Source: Geomicrobium halophilum
Lineage (GTDB): Bacteria > Bacillota > Bacilli > Bacillales > Marinococcaceae
DNA length: 64,000 nt
Reading direction: 5' to 3'
Assembly: GCF_014207655.1 (NCBI RefSeq)
Contig: NZ_JACHHJ010000001.1
Coordinates: 992,001-1,056,000, forward strand
How positions within the stretch are numbered: position 1 is the first letter of the stretch; every line of letters starts with the position of its first letter. Made by a program: the position numbers and the translations under genes. The notes below the pieces were generated by a model, which worked only from the letters and a program-made list of their open reading frames with translations, did no database searches and was not told where the DNA came from. This document shows positions 1 to 8,981 of the stretch, piece by piece.

Positions 1-1
1 A

Positions 2-520
2 TACGGGTTTTATTGGTATGAAGGCCAATTAGCTCAAACCCCTGTTATTTTTCTTCCGTTTGTTCCCGATAGCCCTACAGCAAGTTTATTTTTTACAGGG
101 GTACTTGCGGCTTTTCTTTTGAGAAAAAATATAGGTTTGCTTGAAGCATTCGCAGCAGTTACGCTTATTAAATATGGAGTGTGGGCCGTTGTCATAAATC
201 TCGGTCAAGACATTTTGGGGGGGCAGGTCGGTTGGCAAAATTACATGCTTATCGCATCGCACTTTGGAATGGCTTTACAGGCTGTGCTGTTCTTGCCTTA
301 CTATCGTATCAAACCTTGGCACCTTGTCGTTGTTGGGATTTGGACCGTACATAACGATATCATTGATTATGTGTATGGGATGCATCCGTGGGTAAGTCCG
401 GTACTCGAGCCTTATATTGATCACATTGGTTATTTCACATTTTGGCTCGGCATGGCGGCGATCGCGATTGTTTATTTCTACAACGTTCGCCATAGGAAAT
501 ATCGTCTAGACTTGCCATGA
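2..520 (+). CDS. ypjA: YpjA-like DUF1405 membrane protein (5' partial)
   Basis: The reading frame is open from base 2, so the gene starts before the window. The visible part is about 172 residues. It is very hydrophobic, with several membrane segments, and it contains a VPDSPTAS motif near the left edge that I associate with the DUF1405/YpjA family. The TTG at 119 lies inside the conserved part and is not a real start. The gene stands directly before ypjB, as in B. subtilis. No biochemical role is known to me. Family call is good; the true 5' end is not visible. Confidence 0.85.
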   Translation, partial: YGFYWYEGQLAQTPVIFLPFVPDSPTASLFFTGVLAAFLLRKNIGLLEAFAAVTLIKYGVWAVVINLGQDILGGQVGWQNYMLIASHFGMALQAVLFLPYYRIKPWHLVVVGIWTVHNDIIDYVYGMHPWVSPVLEPYIDHIGYFTFWLGMAAIAIVYFYNVRHRKYRLDLP

Positions 521-590
521 TGAATGATGGTCTACTCTTGTCCTTTTATTCATAGGCTTGGATTAAGAGGACAAGGGAGGAGGCTGTTCG

Positions 591-1373
591 GTGCGTGGCT
601 GGTTGATATTGGTTATGGCTATAATCTTTTTAATAGGTCTCGCTGCAGATCAAGAAGAGCGTGAAGAAGAAGTTTGGGCACACATCGATGCCGAAGCCGG
701 TGAAATTCTGCAGCTCGTACAATCTGGAAAATATGAGGACGGGCGTGCACGCCTGAGGGCGCTCACGGATGAACTTACGAGCGCAAATTATCAGGTGATG
801 GATTTAGATGTTCATGATATGGGAACGATTATCATGAGTTACGAGCGTCTGTTAGGAGCATTGACAGAAGCATCAATGGAACATGATGAACGGGTCAGGG
901 AAGCGATGCGTTTTCACTATGTGGTGGATGCAGTGATGCATACAGAGCGCCCAAAATGGAAAGAAACAGAAAATGACGTCAAAGAACAATTACAAGAGTT
1001 AAGAGAATCAGCTTCCGAGGGCGGGGCTTCCTTTCAACATGCTTGGAATGAATGGAAGCGAACTTTTGAAATGATTTACCCGGCAGCAACATTGAAGCTA
1101 TCATTGCCCGAGCGTGAAGAACTTCGCTCCCTTGTTAACTTTATGAGCGAACACAGCCATCGTTTAAAGGACGAAAATGAAGCTCGGCCGTTTTTTGATG
1201 CTTTGGAATTCGAAATCGATCGTTTATATGATGGAGAAATGAATGAAAATGACCCTTCACTCATGATCGTCATTGCGATCATAAGCGGATCGATTTTATT
1301 GTCACTCTCTTACGCTGGTTGGAAAAAATACCAGGGTGAGAAAAAGCGTGCCCGGGCAAGGCGTGAGCGTTGA
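591..1373 (+). CDS. ypjB: YpjB-like sporulation-associated membrane protein
   Basis: This 260-residue protein starts at GTG with a purine-rich site (GGGAGGAGG) just upstream. Residues 2-18 form a hydrophobic export signal. A long charged, mostly helical outer part follows. A second membrane segment lies near residues 223-242, followed by a basic cytoplasmic tail. This architecture and the position after ypjA match B. subtilis YpjB, annotated as a sporulation protein. There is no catalytic motif. It probably sits in the membrane with its bulk outside; the molecular role is unknown. Confidence 0.82.
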   Translation: MRGWLILVMAIIFLIGLAADQEEREEEVWAHIDAEAGEILQLVQSGKYEDGRARLRALTDELTSANYQVMDLDVHDMGTIIMSYERLLGALTEASMEHDERVREAMRFHYVVDAVMHTERPKWKETENDVKEQLQELRESASEGGASFQHAWNEWKRTFEMIYPAATLKLSLPEREELRSLVNFMSEHSHRLKDENEARPFFDALEFEIDRLYDGEMNENDPSLMIVIAIISGSILLSLSYAGWKKYQGEKKRARARRER

Positions 1374-1433
1374 CGTAGACGCCATGATTCAATAAAATAG
1401 ATATAGAGTAGAGAGAGGTGTGGAGGTGAAATT

Positions 1434-2117
1434 ATGAGTTTAACGGCATTTTTGATCTATTTTGCGTTGTTGATGATTATCCCGATTTGGGCACAAATGC
1501 GTGTGAAATCCACGTACAAAAAATATTCTCAAGTAAGTAATAGCTCGGGAATGACTGGCGCTCAAGTGGCAAGCAAGATCATGCAGGATAACGGTATCCA
1601 TGATGTGAATGTGGAGCCGGTAAAAGGGCAATTGAGTGATCATTATGATCCTCGTTCGAAAACGGTACGTTTGTCCGAAGATAACTACTACGGGAGTTCC
1701 GTTGCTGGAACTTCGGTGGCGGCCCACGAAGTTGGGCACGTCCTTCAAGATGCGGAAGATTATAGCTTTATGCGTTTTCGCAGTGCTCTTGTTCCAGTAG
1801 CGAACTTTGGATCGAATGCAGCTATTTTCTTGATTATTGGCGGCGCACTTATGCAATTAAGTGGCCTGATGCTTTTAGGGATTATTGCGATGGCAGCAGC
1901 TGTATTATTTCAGCTCGTAACCTTGCCTGTGGAATTTAACGCAAGTAACCGGGCCATGACGCAAATGATTTCAAGCGGAATTATTCGTAATGATGAGGAA
2001 AAAGAATCAAAGAAAGTGCTGAACGCTGCAGCTCTCACTTATGTCGCAGCTGCGCTCGTAGCCGTACTTGAACTCGTCCGCTTCATTTTAATGTATGTGA
2101 TGGCCAACAATGATTAA
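1434..2117 (+). CDS. yugP: YugP-type membrane zinc metallopeptidase
   Basis: A 227-residue membrane protein with the zinc-peptidase signature HEVGH at residues 98-102. There is one N-terminal membrane helix, then two central helices around residues 120-155, and one at the C terminus. This is the PF04298 (Zn_peptidase_2) arrangement, and the length equals B. subtilis YugP (about 225 residues). The HExxH pair of histidines and glutamate should bind zinc and activate water; substrates are not known. It sits between ypjB and ypjC, where B. subtilis has no such gene. A bidirectional terminator follows at once. Confidence 0.85.
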   Translation: MSLTAFLIYFALLMIIPIWAQMRVKSTYKKYSQVSNSSGMTGAQVASKIMQDNGIHDVNVEPVKGQLSDHYDPRSKTVRLSEDNYYGSSVAGTSVAAHEVGHVLQDAEDYSFMRFRSALVPVANFGSNAAIFLIIGGALMQLSGLMLLGIIAMAAAVLFQLVTLPVEFNASNRAMTQMISSGIIRNDEEKESKKVLNAAALTYVAAALVAVLELVRFILMYVMANND

Positions 2118-2120
2118 TCG

Positions 2121-2150
2121 CAAAAAAAGCGCTCTCGAGCGCTTTTTTTG
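2121..2150. terminator. Bidirectional terminator between yugP and ypjC
   Basis: A perfect palindrome of GC-rich stem (AGCGCTC/GAGCGCT) flanked by seven A on one side and seven T on the other. It lies between two converging genes, so it can serve as an intrinsic terminator for both. Confidence 0.9.
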
Positions 2151-2167
2151 GCTTTCATTAAAGAATA

Positions 2168-3040
2168 TTATTGCAGTGGTTTTTGTTCATCGTCGAATGT
2201 AAATCCTTCCCCTGCAACGTCTTGGACGTTGGAGATCGATACGAACGCGAGCGGATCCACTCTCTCGATTAGACCTTTGAGACGGGCAATTTCATGACGA
2301 CTGACAACACAATAGAGGATTTCCTTATTGGAACCGGTAAAAGACCCGCGGCCACTCAGGATCGTCGCTCCGCGCTCCATTTCAACCTGTATGGCATCTG
2401 CAATCGCGCTTGTATTTTCGGATATGATAAAAGCAGCTTTACCGGAGTACGCTCCTTGCTGAATAAAGTCGACGACACGTGCAGCAACAAAAACAGCCAC
2501 GAGCGTGTACATAGCCTCACGGTAATCCAGATAGATGAGCGAAGATGTTATGACAATGGCATCGATCAAGAATAGCGTGCGTCCGATGCTGATGCCAGAG
2601 TATGTAAACATGAGCTTGGCGATAATGTCAGCTCCGCCAGTTGTCCCCCCAAAGCGAAAAACGATGCCCAGGCCTGATCCGATAAAAACACCGGCAAAAA
2701 GTGCAGCAAGGGTGAGATCATCTTGTAAAGGGACATTGATGAGCCGGTATTCCTGAAAGAACCAAAGGAAGAAGGAAAGCCCAAAGGTTCCGATTAATGT
2801 ATAAAAGAAAAGCGATTTCCCGAGAATGCGGTAACCAATAAAGAACATGGGGATGTTAAGAACAATATTAGAAATGGCAGGGTCAATCGAGAAAATAAAA
2901 AATAGAATAAGAGTAATCCCTGTAAATCCACCATCCGCAAGATTGTTTTCCATGTTAAAATAAACGAGACCGAACGACATAAACGCGCACCCTAAAAGAA
3001 TAAAGAACACGCGTTTCGTGCTTTGAAGAAAATGTACCAA
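2168..3040 (-). CDS. ypjC: YitT family membrane protein with DUF2179 domain (YpjC-like)
   Basis: 290 residues, TTG start with GAGGAGG seven to eight bases upstream. Residues about 10-200 form five or six membrane helices with the glycine-rich FRFGGTTGGADIIAK signature typical of the YitT/UPF0750 family. The C-terminal 80 residues form a soluble DUF2179 domain. B. subtilis YpjC, at the same place in this gene cluster, is a member of this family. Function is unknown; some members are called transporters without proof. It is transcribed against its neighbours from its own promoter at 3078-3106. Confidence 0.88.
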   Translation of the reverse strand: MVHFLQSTKRVFFILLGCAFMSFGLVYFNMENNLADGGFTGITLILFFIFSIDPAISNIVLNIPMFFIGYRILGKSLFFYTLIGTFGLSFFLWFFQEYRLINVPLQDDLTLAALFAGVFIGSGLGIVFRFGGTTGGADIIAKLMFTYSGISIGRTLFLIDAIVITSSLIYLDYREAMYTLVAVFVAARVVDFIQQGAYSGKAAFIISENTSAIADAIQVEMERGATILSGRGSFTGSNKEILYCVVSRHEIARLKGLIERVDPLAFVSISNVQDVAGEGFTFDDEQKPLQ

Positions 3041-3077
3041 CAGCGTTCCTCCTCTATCCGTAGGATAAGCCTTACAT

Positions 3078-3106
3078 ATTATAGGCTAAAAATGTAGTTT
3101 GAGCAA
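3078..3106 (-). promoter_or_regulatory. Sigma-A promoter of ypjC
   Basis: On the minus strand a -35 box TTGCTC is separated by exactly 17 bases from a consensus -10 box TATAAT. The transcript would begin near 3071, about 30 bases before the ypjC TTG start. Confidence 0.75.
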
Positions 3107-3140
3107 ATACAGCAGGAATAGATCGAAAGGAGTAGACGTA

Positions 3141-3497
3141 ATGCAAGATCAATCGATGAAAGATATGCAAAAAGAGGTTGACCAATATATTAGTCAATTT
3201 AAGGAAGGGTATTTCTCCCCGCTATCAATGCTCGCACGTATGTCAGAAGAAGTGGGAGAGCTTGCAAGGGAAGTCAACCATACCTACGGTGAGAAACCTA
3301 AGAAAAAGGATGAAGAGGAGAAGAAGTTAGAAGAAGAGCTTGGAGATCTTTTGTTTGTCCTTATTTGCTTCGCCAACTCTCTGGATATTGATTTAACGGA
3401 AAGCTTTGGACATGTTATGGATAAATTTGAGACAAGAGATCGGGGTCGTTGGACACTGACTCAGGAAGGAGAGACAGAAGAAAATGTCAACACGTGA
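3141..3497 (+). CDS. ypjD: MazG-like nucleotide pyrophosphohydrolase YpjD
   Basis: 118 residues from ATG 3141, chosen because AAAGGAG lies eight to nine bases upstream; a longer frame from TTG 3099 has no ribosome site. The protein carries the MazG-type metal-binding pattern: EEVGELARE early and EEELGDLLF later, giving acidic residues for magnesium. Enzymes of this family hydrolyse nucleoside triphosphates to monophosphates and pyrophosphate, usually as house-cleaning. The 3' end overlaps dapB by 14 bases, implying translational coupling. Confidence 0.88.
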   Translation: MQDQSMKDMQKEVDQYISQFKEGYFSPLSMLARMSEEVGELAREVNHTYGEKPKKKDEEEKKLEEELGDLLFVLICFANSLDIDLTESFGHVMDKFETRDRGRWTLTQEGETEENVNT

Positions 3498-4275
3498 GAT
3501 TCGCATTATTTTAGCTGGACCTCGGGGGAAAATGGGGAGTGCTGCCCGTCAATTAATTGCAAATACAGCACATTTTCAACTTGTAGCTTACCTTGACCGT
3601 AAGCAAGAATCGGAAACCGGTTTCTCAGATGGGCAGGTTCAGGTTTATACGGATGTTGAACAGTGTTTATCTGAAGTAGAAGCTGATGTGTTTATTGATT
3701 TAACAACGCCAGATGCAGCGAAAATTAATTTAGAAAAGGCACTTGATCACCATGTCCGCCCGGTGATTGGTACGACAGGATTTTCAGAAGCAGAAATTGA
3801 ACGCCTTCGTCAAAAGTCGGAAGACAAGTCGTTAGGGGTGATGATTGTACCTAACTTTGCCATTGGCGCTGTATTGATGATGAAATTCTCGCAAATGGCC
3901 GCACGCTACTTTGATGATGTTGAAATCATCGAACGGCACCATGACCGTAAACTTGATGCCCCTTCAGGAACAGCTTTGAAGACGGCGAACATGATCTCGG
4001 AAGTACGTAGTGAAAAAGCCCAGGGTCACCCAGAGGAAACAGAAACGTTGGAAGGTGCACGCGGGGGGAATGTTGATGGTATGCCGATTCACAGTGTACG
4101 GTTACCAGGTCTTGTTGCTCATCAAGAAGTGGTTTTCGGAGGCAGCGGACAAACATTAACCATTCGCCACGATTCCATTGATCGCGGCTCCTTCATGCCC
4201 GGTGTCAAATTAGCCGTAGAAACGGTTATCAATGCCAAAACGCTCATTTATGGTCTTGAGCAGATCATGGAGTAA
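3484..4275 (+). CDS. dapB: 4-hydroxy-tetrahydrodipicolinate reductase
   Basis: 263 residues, the usual DapB length. It reduces 4-hydroxy-tetrahydrodipicolinate with NAD(P)H in the diaminopimelate/lysine pathway, in the cytoplasm. The nucleotide-binding loop GPRGKMG is at residues 11-17. The catalytic segment [17 protein letters not shown] (near residues 144-160) holds the histidine pair, the lysine and the substrate-binding glycine/threonine. It overlaps ypjD and is followed four bases later by mgsA, so it is mid-operon. The other lysine gene here, dapA, lies 50 kb away under a lysine riboswitch, whereas dapB shows no such leader. Confidence 0.96.
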   Translation: MSTREIRIILAGPRGKMGSAARQLIANTAHFQLVAYLDRKQESETGFSDGQVQVYTDVEQCLSEVEADVFIDLTTPDAAKINLEKALDHHVRPVIGTTGFSEAEIERLRQKSEDKSLGVMIVPNFAIGAVLMMKFSQMAARYFDDVEIIERHHDRKLDAPSGTALKTANMISEVRSEKAQGHPEETETLEGARGGNVDGMPIHSVRLPGLVAHQEVVFGGSGQTLTIRHDSIDRGSFMPGVKLAVETVINAKTLIYGLEQIME

Positions 4276-4279
4276 TGCT

Positions 4280-4693
4280 ATGAATATTGCTCTGATTGCC
4301 CATGACCGCAAGAAAAAAGAAATTGTCGACTTTTCCATCGCTTACAAAGGGGTTTTATCGACACATACGCTCTTTGCGACTGGAACGACCGGAAATGAGA
4401 TTGCTAAAGCAACGGGCTTACCGATCACCCGCTATTTATCCGGACCACTCGGGGGTGATCAGCAATTGGGAGCACAGGTGGCTGCTGGAAATATGGACCT
4501 CGTTCTATTTTTTCGGGACCCTCTACAAGCTCAGCCCCATGAGCCGGATATTACCGCGCTCATTCGCCTGTGCGATGTTCACAATGTGCCGATCGCTACG
4601 AATATGGGCACTGCGGAAGTACTCATTTCAGGTCTTAAGAATGGTGCTTTCAGTTTTCGCAAAGTAGTGAAATCACCGGAATCAAACGATTGA
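4280..4693 (+). CDS. mgsA: Methylglyoxal synthase
   Basis: 137 residues from ATG 4280, four bases after dapB stops. This start gives the same length as B. subtilis MgsA; an upstream frame from 4232 lies inside dapB and is rejected. The enzyme converts dihydroxyacetone phosphate to methylglyoxal and phosphate, a bypass of lower glycolysis under phosphate limitation. Phosphate-binding TGTTG is present, with GPLGGDQQ (catalytic aspartate in the family) and the PHEPD segment (active-site histidine). Neighbour order dapB-mgsA is the B. subtilis order. Confidence 0.95.
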   Translation: MNIALIAHDRKKKEIVDFSIAYKGVLSTHTLFATGTTGNEIAKATGLPITRYLSGPLGGDQQLGAQVAAGNMDLVLFFRDPLQAQPHEPDITALIRLCDVHNVPIATNMGTAEVLISGLKNGAFSFRKVVKSPESND

Positions 4694-4707
4694 AGTGAGG
4701 CGAACAG

Positions 4708-5844
4708 ATGATGAAAGGCTTAAAAATTGGAATTACCTGTTACCCTACTGTTGGCGGCTCGGGGATCGTGGCGACAGAACTCGGGAAACGATTGGCTGAA
4801 AAAGGACATGAAATCCATTTTATTACTTCCAGCTTGCCTTTTCGACTGCAGAGTGTCTACCCAAATATCATTTTTCATGAAGTCGAGGTAAACCAATATC
4901 AGGTCTTTCGTTATCCCCCTTACGATCTTGCGTTGGCGAGTAAAATGGCTGAGGTAACCGAGATGCATGGGCTAGATCTTCTTCATGTCCATTATGCAAT
5001 CCCTCATGCCGTTTCTGCTGCCTTGGCCAAGGATATGACCGGTGGAAAGTTAAAGGTGATGACTACGCTTCATGGTACGGACATAACTGTACTCGCTCAA
5101 GATCCTTCCTTAAAAAACATTATTCGTTACGGTATTGATCGTTCCGATGTCGTTACAGCGGTTTCCCATTTTCTTATTAACCAGACGAGGGAACAACTTG
5201 GAGTTCGACGGGGGATGGAGAAGATCTATAATTTTGTGCCACCAAGCGTGACGATTGATCAGGATCAGCATGCAATAAAAAGAGGATATGGAATTGAACG
5301 TGATGAAAAAGTACTGGTACATATGTCAAATTTTCGCCCTGTAAAAAGAGTTGAAGATGTGATCCGTGCTTTTGCGATTATTCGTCGGGAATATAAGAGC
5401 AAATTATTATTAATCGGCGATGGACCACAACGTCATTCCCTTGAAAAACTTGTGTATGAACAGGGCCTTCAAGAAGAAGTCTTATTCCTTGGCAATCAAA
5501 GTCAAATTTATGAACTAATTGGCCTTGCTGATGTAATGCTCTTACTTTCAGAAAAGGAAAGCTTTGGGCTTACCGCGCTAGAAGCCATGGCTGTTGGTGT
5601 TCCCGTCGTTGGTACAAATATCGGAGGTATACCTGAAGTTATTCGTGACCAGGAAACGGGAGTAATTTCTCCTGTGTACGATTATGAAGCGGCCGCACAA
5701 GCAGCACTTTCCATTCTCAGGGATGGATCATTGCATCAAAAAATGGCAGCTGCTGGAAAAGCGCGTGCGTTTTCCCAATTCAACAGTGATACGATTGTCG
5801 CCCAATATGAACAACTCTATTTGGAAATGCTTCGCTCGTCATGA
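4708..5844 (+). CDS. bshA: N-acetyl-alpha-D-glucosaminyl L-malate synthase (bacillithiol)
   Basis: 378 residues, a GT-B glycosyltransferase of family GT4. It transfers N-acetylglucosamine from UDP-GlcNAc to L-malate, the first step of bacillithiol synthesis. The N-terminal acceptor domain has CYPTVGGSGIVATELG and HVHYAIPHA. The C-terminal donor domain has the typical ESFGLTALEAMA motif near residues 286-297 with the conserved glutamates. It follows mgsA directly. In B. subtilis the deacetylase gene bshB1 lies between these two genes; here the gap is 14 bases, so the second step must be encoded elsewhere. The last four bases overlap cca. Confidence 0.95.
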   Translation: MMKGLKIGITCYPTVGGSGIVATELGKRLAEKGHEIHFITSSLPFRLQSVYPNIIFHEVEVNQYQVFRYPPYDLALASKMAEVTEMHGLDLLHVHYAIPHAVSAALAKDMTGGKLKVMTTLHGTDITVLAQDPSLKNIIRYGIDRSDVVTAVSHFLINQTREQLGVRRGMEKIYNFVPPSVTIDQDQHAIKRGYGIERDEKVLVHMSNFRPVKRVEDVIRAFAIIRREYKSKLLLIGDGPQRHSLEKLVYEQGLQEEVLFLGNQSQIYELIGLADVMLLLSEKESFGLTALEAMAVGVPVVGTNIGGIPEVIRDQETGVISPVYDYEAAAQAALSILRDGSLHQKMAAAGKARAFSQFNSDTIVAQYEQLYLEMLRSS

Positions 5845-6977
5845 AGAAAAGTACATTGCAACTCGGTTATGCGTTGTTAAATACAATTGGCGACAATGGA
5901 CACGAAGCTTATATCGTTGGCGGCGCTGTCCGTGATACTTTCATGGAAAAAGAACTTGTTGACCTGGATATTGTAACTTCGGCTGATATGAGTGAAATCA
6001 TAGCGATTTTTCCACAGGCAACTGCCATTCATACGACGGTACCGTTGGCTTCAATGGTCATGAATGGGGTACACGTAGAAATCAGTGAACTTAATGGGCA
6101 ACCCATAGTAGAAAATTTAGCGTTTCGTGATTTTACCGTGAACGCGATCGCTTTAAATGCAGAAGGAGAGAAGATCGATCCTTTTCTTGGAGAACAAGAT
6201 ATACAGGCAGGTGTTCTACGCCTGATTGATCCCGTTGCGATCACTCGAGATCCCCTACGCATTCTCCGTGTCGCCCGCTTCATGGCTGTTTATAATTTAA
6301 GACCAGATCAAAAGTTAAATGATACGTGTGAAGTGAAGCAAAAGCTTTTGCATGAGGTGTCTCCAGAAAGAATAGGTCAAGAAATGAACCGGTTATTGTC
6401 TTCCGATGATGCGTCTAAAGGGCTTATCTGGTTATGGAGACGCGGTGTAATCGCTGAATTATTTTCTGGGACAAGGATGAGCCCTTCTCCTTCATTTGCT
6501 GCTGTGGCAGAAGCAGAGACACTTTCGGAAAAATGGGTTATATTTTTATATATGATTGGTGAAAGGGATGTTCGTGAAAGTCTACGCAAATGGCGATTAT
6601 CGAAAAAGTGGATAAAAAATGCGGAGCGCCTGTTTTTTTATATGAAAAAGCGATTATCATCTGTATGGAGTAAACACAGCCTTTATCATGCAGGGGTAGC
6701 GTTGGCTGTGCAAGCGGAAAGAACTGCTCATATGTTGTCGGATACTGTGCCTGGAGGAAAGCTGGATGTGGAAAGGTTGATAGCTTCGTTACCGATTCAA
6801 AGTCGACAGGAAATTGCGGTGCATCCTCTGGAAGTTAGTTCTTATCTGAATAAAGAGCCAGGTGAGTGGCTCGGGAAAATTTTACATGAACTTGAAATAG
6901 CCATTATAGATGAACGTATAAGCAACGAGCGGGAGGCTTTATTAGCTTGGGTGAAGGAGCGATTGTATGAAACATGA
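5841..6977 (+). CDS. cca: CCA-adding tRNA nucleotidyltransferase
   Basis: 378 residues, class II nucleotidyltransferase that builds or repairs the 3' CCA end of tRNA. The catalytic block VGGAVRD followed by DLDIVTSA (near residues 25-45) supplies the two metal-binding aspartates. FRDFTVNAIAL and DPLRILRVARF are the next conserved blocks; most homologues have RRDFT, so the phenylalanine here is a small variation. The C-terminal half is the helical tRNA-binding body. It overlaps bshA by 4 and birA by 11 bases, as expected for a coupled operon. Confidence 0.94.
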   Translation: MKKSTLQLGYALLNTIGDNGHEAYIVGGAVRDTFMEKELVDLDIVTSADMSEIIAIFPQATAIHTTVPLASMVMNGVHVEISELNGQPIVENLAFRDFTVNAIALNAEGEKIDPFLGEQDIQAGVLRLIDPVAITRDPLRILRVARFMAVYNLRPDQKLNDTCEVKQKLLHEVSPERIGQEMNRLLSSDDASKGLIWLWRRGVIAELFSGTRMSPSPSFAAVAEAETLSEKWVIFLYMIGERDVRESLRKWRLSKKWIKNAERLFFYMKKRLSSVWSKHSLYHAGVALAVQAERTAHMLSDTVPGGKLDVERLIASLPIQSRQEIAVHPLEVSSYLNKEPGEWLGKILHELEIAIIDERISNEREALLAWVKERLYET

Positions 6978-7977
6978 TTTATTACATGTACTTACAGAAA
7001 TGAAGGATGATTTTGTTTCCGGTCAACAGTTAAGTGATCGACTCGGCGTGAGCCGAACAGCAATATGGAAGCATATGGAAAATTTACGGCAGGAAGGATA
7101 TGTCATTGAAGCGGTCCCACGAAAGGGTTATCAATTAAAACGTCGGCCTGAGACGTTAAGTGAAGCCGAAATTAAAGCGGGTCTCCCCACGCGGAAGATT
7201 GGTCAAACAACGATTTATAAAAAGTCGGTACATTCTACACAAACGTTGGCTAAAGAAACATATCGAGAGGGAACTCCTCACGGTACAACTGTAGTAGCGA
7301 GTGAACAAACCGGGGGACGAGGCCGTATGGAGCGACCATGGCAATCCCCTGAAAACACAAGTATTAGTGTGTCGATCATTGTGAAACCAGATATCTCCTT
7401 ACGGGAAGCCCCTCAGTTAACATTAGTTACAGCCGTTGCGATTTCGGACGCCTTAGAGACCATCAGTAAACTCCCTGTACAAATCAAATGGCCCAATGAT
7501 ATTTATATTAATGATTGCAAAGTTGCGGGTATTTTAACAGAAATGCAAGCAGAGTCCGATCAAATGCAAATGATGGTGGTGGGTATCGGTTTAAATATTA
7601 ATCAAAAAAAAGAACAGTTTCCTGCCGATCTACAAAATAAAGCAACATCGCTGTACATCGAAAGTGGGCAGGAGTGGTCACGAACACAGATTTTGCAAGC
7701 GCTTTTTGTTTCTTTTGAACAATGGTATGACTTATGGATCAAGGAAGGTTTTACACAAATAAGGAAGATGTGGGAGCATTATGCCGGTGCTTACAACCAA
7801 CCGGTTAAGGTGATCCAAGGTAATGACACGATCGTCGGCCATATGTTAGGGATTAATAACGAAGGGGTTTTGCAGTTACAGGATCAAAATGGTCAAGTTC
7901 ATTTGATTTATAGCGGGGATTTAGGCTTATTGCGAAGAGGAGGCCATCAAAGTGAACATATGCCGAACGAGAAATGA
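6967..7977 (+). CDS. birA: Biotin-protein ligase / biotin operon repressor
   Basis: 336 residues. The N-terminal winged helix (SDRLGVSRTAIWKHMENL, near residues 23-40) binds DNA. The central catalytic domain has the biotinyl-AMP loop GGRGRMERPW and the KWPNDIY motif. A small SH3-like C-terminal domain follows. It activates biotin with ATP and attaches it to carboxylase carrier proteins, and when ligand-bound it represses biotin genes. Bifunctional group II architecture is complete. It overlaps cca upstream and panC downstream by 26 bases. No biotin operator is visible in this window. Confidence 0.95.
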   Translation: MKHDLLHVLTEMKDDFVSGQQLSDRLGVSRTAIWKHMENLRQEGYVIEAVPRKGYQLKRRPETLSEAEIKAGLPTRKIGQTTIYKKSVHSTQTLAKETYREGTPHGTTVVASEQTGGRGRMERPWQSPENTSISVSIIVKPDISLREAPQLTLVTAVAISDALETISKLPVQIKWPNDIYINDCKVAGILTEMQAESDQMQMMVVGIGLNINQKKEQFPADLQNKATSLYIESGQEWSRTQILQALFVSFEQWYDLWIKEGFTQIRKMWEHYAGAYNQPVKVIQGNDTIVGHMLGINNEGVLQLQDQNGQVHLIYSGDLGLLRRGGHQSEHMPNEK

Positions 7978-8803
7978 GTGGGTAGACTGCCGTGGACAAT
8001 TAGAAGGGCGGGGTTCGATTGCCCTTATACCTACGATGGGGGCATTACATCGCGGACATTTGCAATTAGTGGAACAAGCAAAAGCAGAATATGATCACGT
8101 CGTAATGACAATTTTTGTAAACCCTTTACAATTCGGAGAAGGGGAGGATTACGAACGTTATCCTAGGGATGAGGAAGGGGATATTGAAAAGGCGCGAGAG
8201 GCAGGGGTGGATGCAATCTGGATTCCAGCTATTCAAGATGTATATCCGCGCGAACCAGCGATCACCGTTCAAGTTGGAAAGATGAGTGAACGGTTATGCG
8301 GTCGTCACCGTCCCGGTCATTTTGATGGAGTAGCCACTGTTGTTATGAAGTTCTTACAGATGGTGCGTCCGGATGCTGCATATTTTGGAAAAAAAGATGG
8401 GCAACAGTTGGCGATCTTAAAGCGTATGTGTGAAGACTTCCATATCAATGTTTCAGTTGTTGGCGGAGAGACGGTTCGCGAAGAAGATGGACTTGCCGTA
8501 TCATCAAGAAATGTATTTTTAAATGAGGAAGAACGAAAGGAAGCTCCTTTTTTATATGAGGCTCTAAAACAAGGATATGAACGTTTTAGAACAAAAGCAG
8601 AAACAGCACCGCTCATTGAACGCACACTAGAAGAACAGTTGGCACAGAACTTACAAGCCTCTATTGATTATGTGGAATTAGTAACGTACCCGAGCCTGGA
8701 ACCATTGCCAGAAAATAATTCTGATAATCACCTGATTCTTGCTGCTGCCGTTCGTTATCCACAGGCACGGCTTATTGACAACATTATTTTTAAGCGATCG
8801 TAA
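7952..8803 (+). CDS. panC: Pantothenate synthetase
   Basis: 283 residues from GTG 7952, placed by AGGAGG eight to ten bases upstream inside the end of birA. The enzyme condenses pantoate and beta-alanine with ATP to make pantothenate. Visible motifs: PTMGALHRGHLQL (ATP-binding HxGH), FVNPLQF (pantoate binding), RPGHFDGVATVV, FGKKDGQQL, and the SSRN loop for ATP. In B. subtilis the operon is birA-panB-panC-panD; here panB and panD are missing and panC alone follows birA. There is no obvious terminator after it. Confidence 0.96.
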   Translation: MNICRTRNEWVDCRGQLEGRGSIALIPTMGALHRGHLQLVEQAKAEYDHVVMTIFVNPLQFGEGEDYERYPRDEEGDIEKAREAGVDAIWIPAIQDVYPREPAITVQVGKMSERLCGRHRPGHFDGVATVVMKFLQMVRPDAAYFGKKDGQQLAILKRMCEDFHINVSVVGGETVREEDGLAVSSRNVFLNEEERKEAPFLYEALKQGYERFRTKAETAPLIERTLEEQLAQNLQASIDYVELVTYPSLEPLPENNSDNHLILAAAVRYPQARLIDNIIFKRS

Positions 8804-8852
8804 TCTGCGGCTGTTATGTGTTCGGACATATAACATTAGGGCAGACGTATGT

Positions 8853-8881
8853 TTGTCATGACGATCAATAGGGGTTATGAT
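8853..8881 (+). promoter_or_regulatory. Sigma-A promoter of dinG
   Basis: A -35 box TTGTCA, a 17-base spacer and a -10 box TATGAT lie in the 178-base gap between panC and dinG. Transcription would begin near 8888, about 95 bases before the ATG. I looked for a Gram-positive LexA box (CGAAC-N4-GTTCG) and saw none in this gap. Confidence 0.72.
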
Positions 8882-8981
8882 AAAATCGTTTGTAGACGAG
8901 TTCAAAGAGGGAGAAAAAGAGTTGAGTTAGCTTGAGGGCACCCTTTTTGACAAAACAGACGAAGTAAGAAGTGATGATACC

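Noticed and set aside
1440-1856. 138-codon minus-strand frame opposite yugP
   Set aside because: The plus strand encodes a complete zinc peptidase with its own ribosome site; the opposite frame is cysteine/histidine-rich noise.
8810-8850. Imperfect hairpin after panC as terminator
   Set aside because: The stem has mismatches and is not followed by a T run.
8804-8981. LexA operator before dinG
   Set aside because: No CGAAC-N4-GTTCG sequence is present in the gap.
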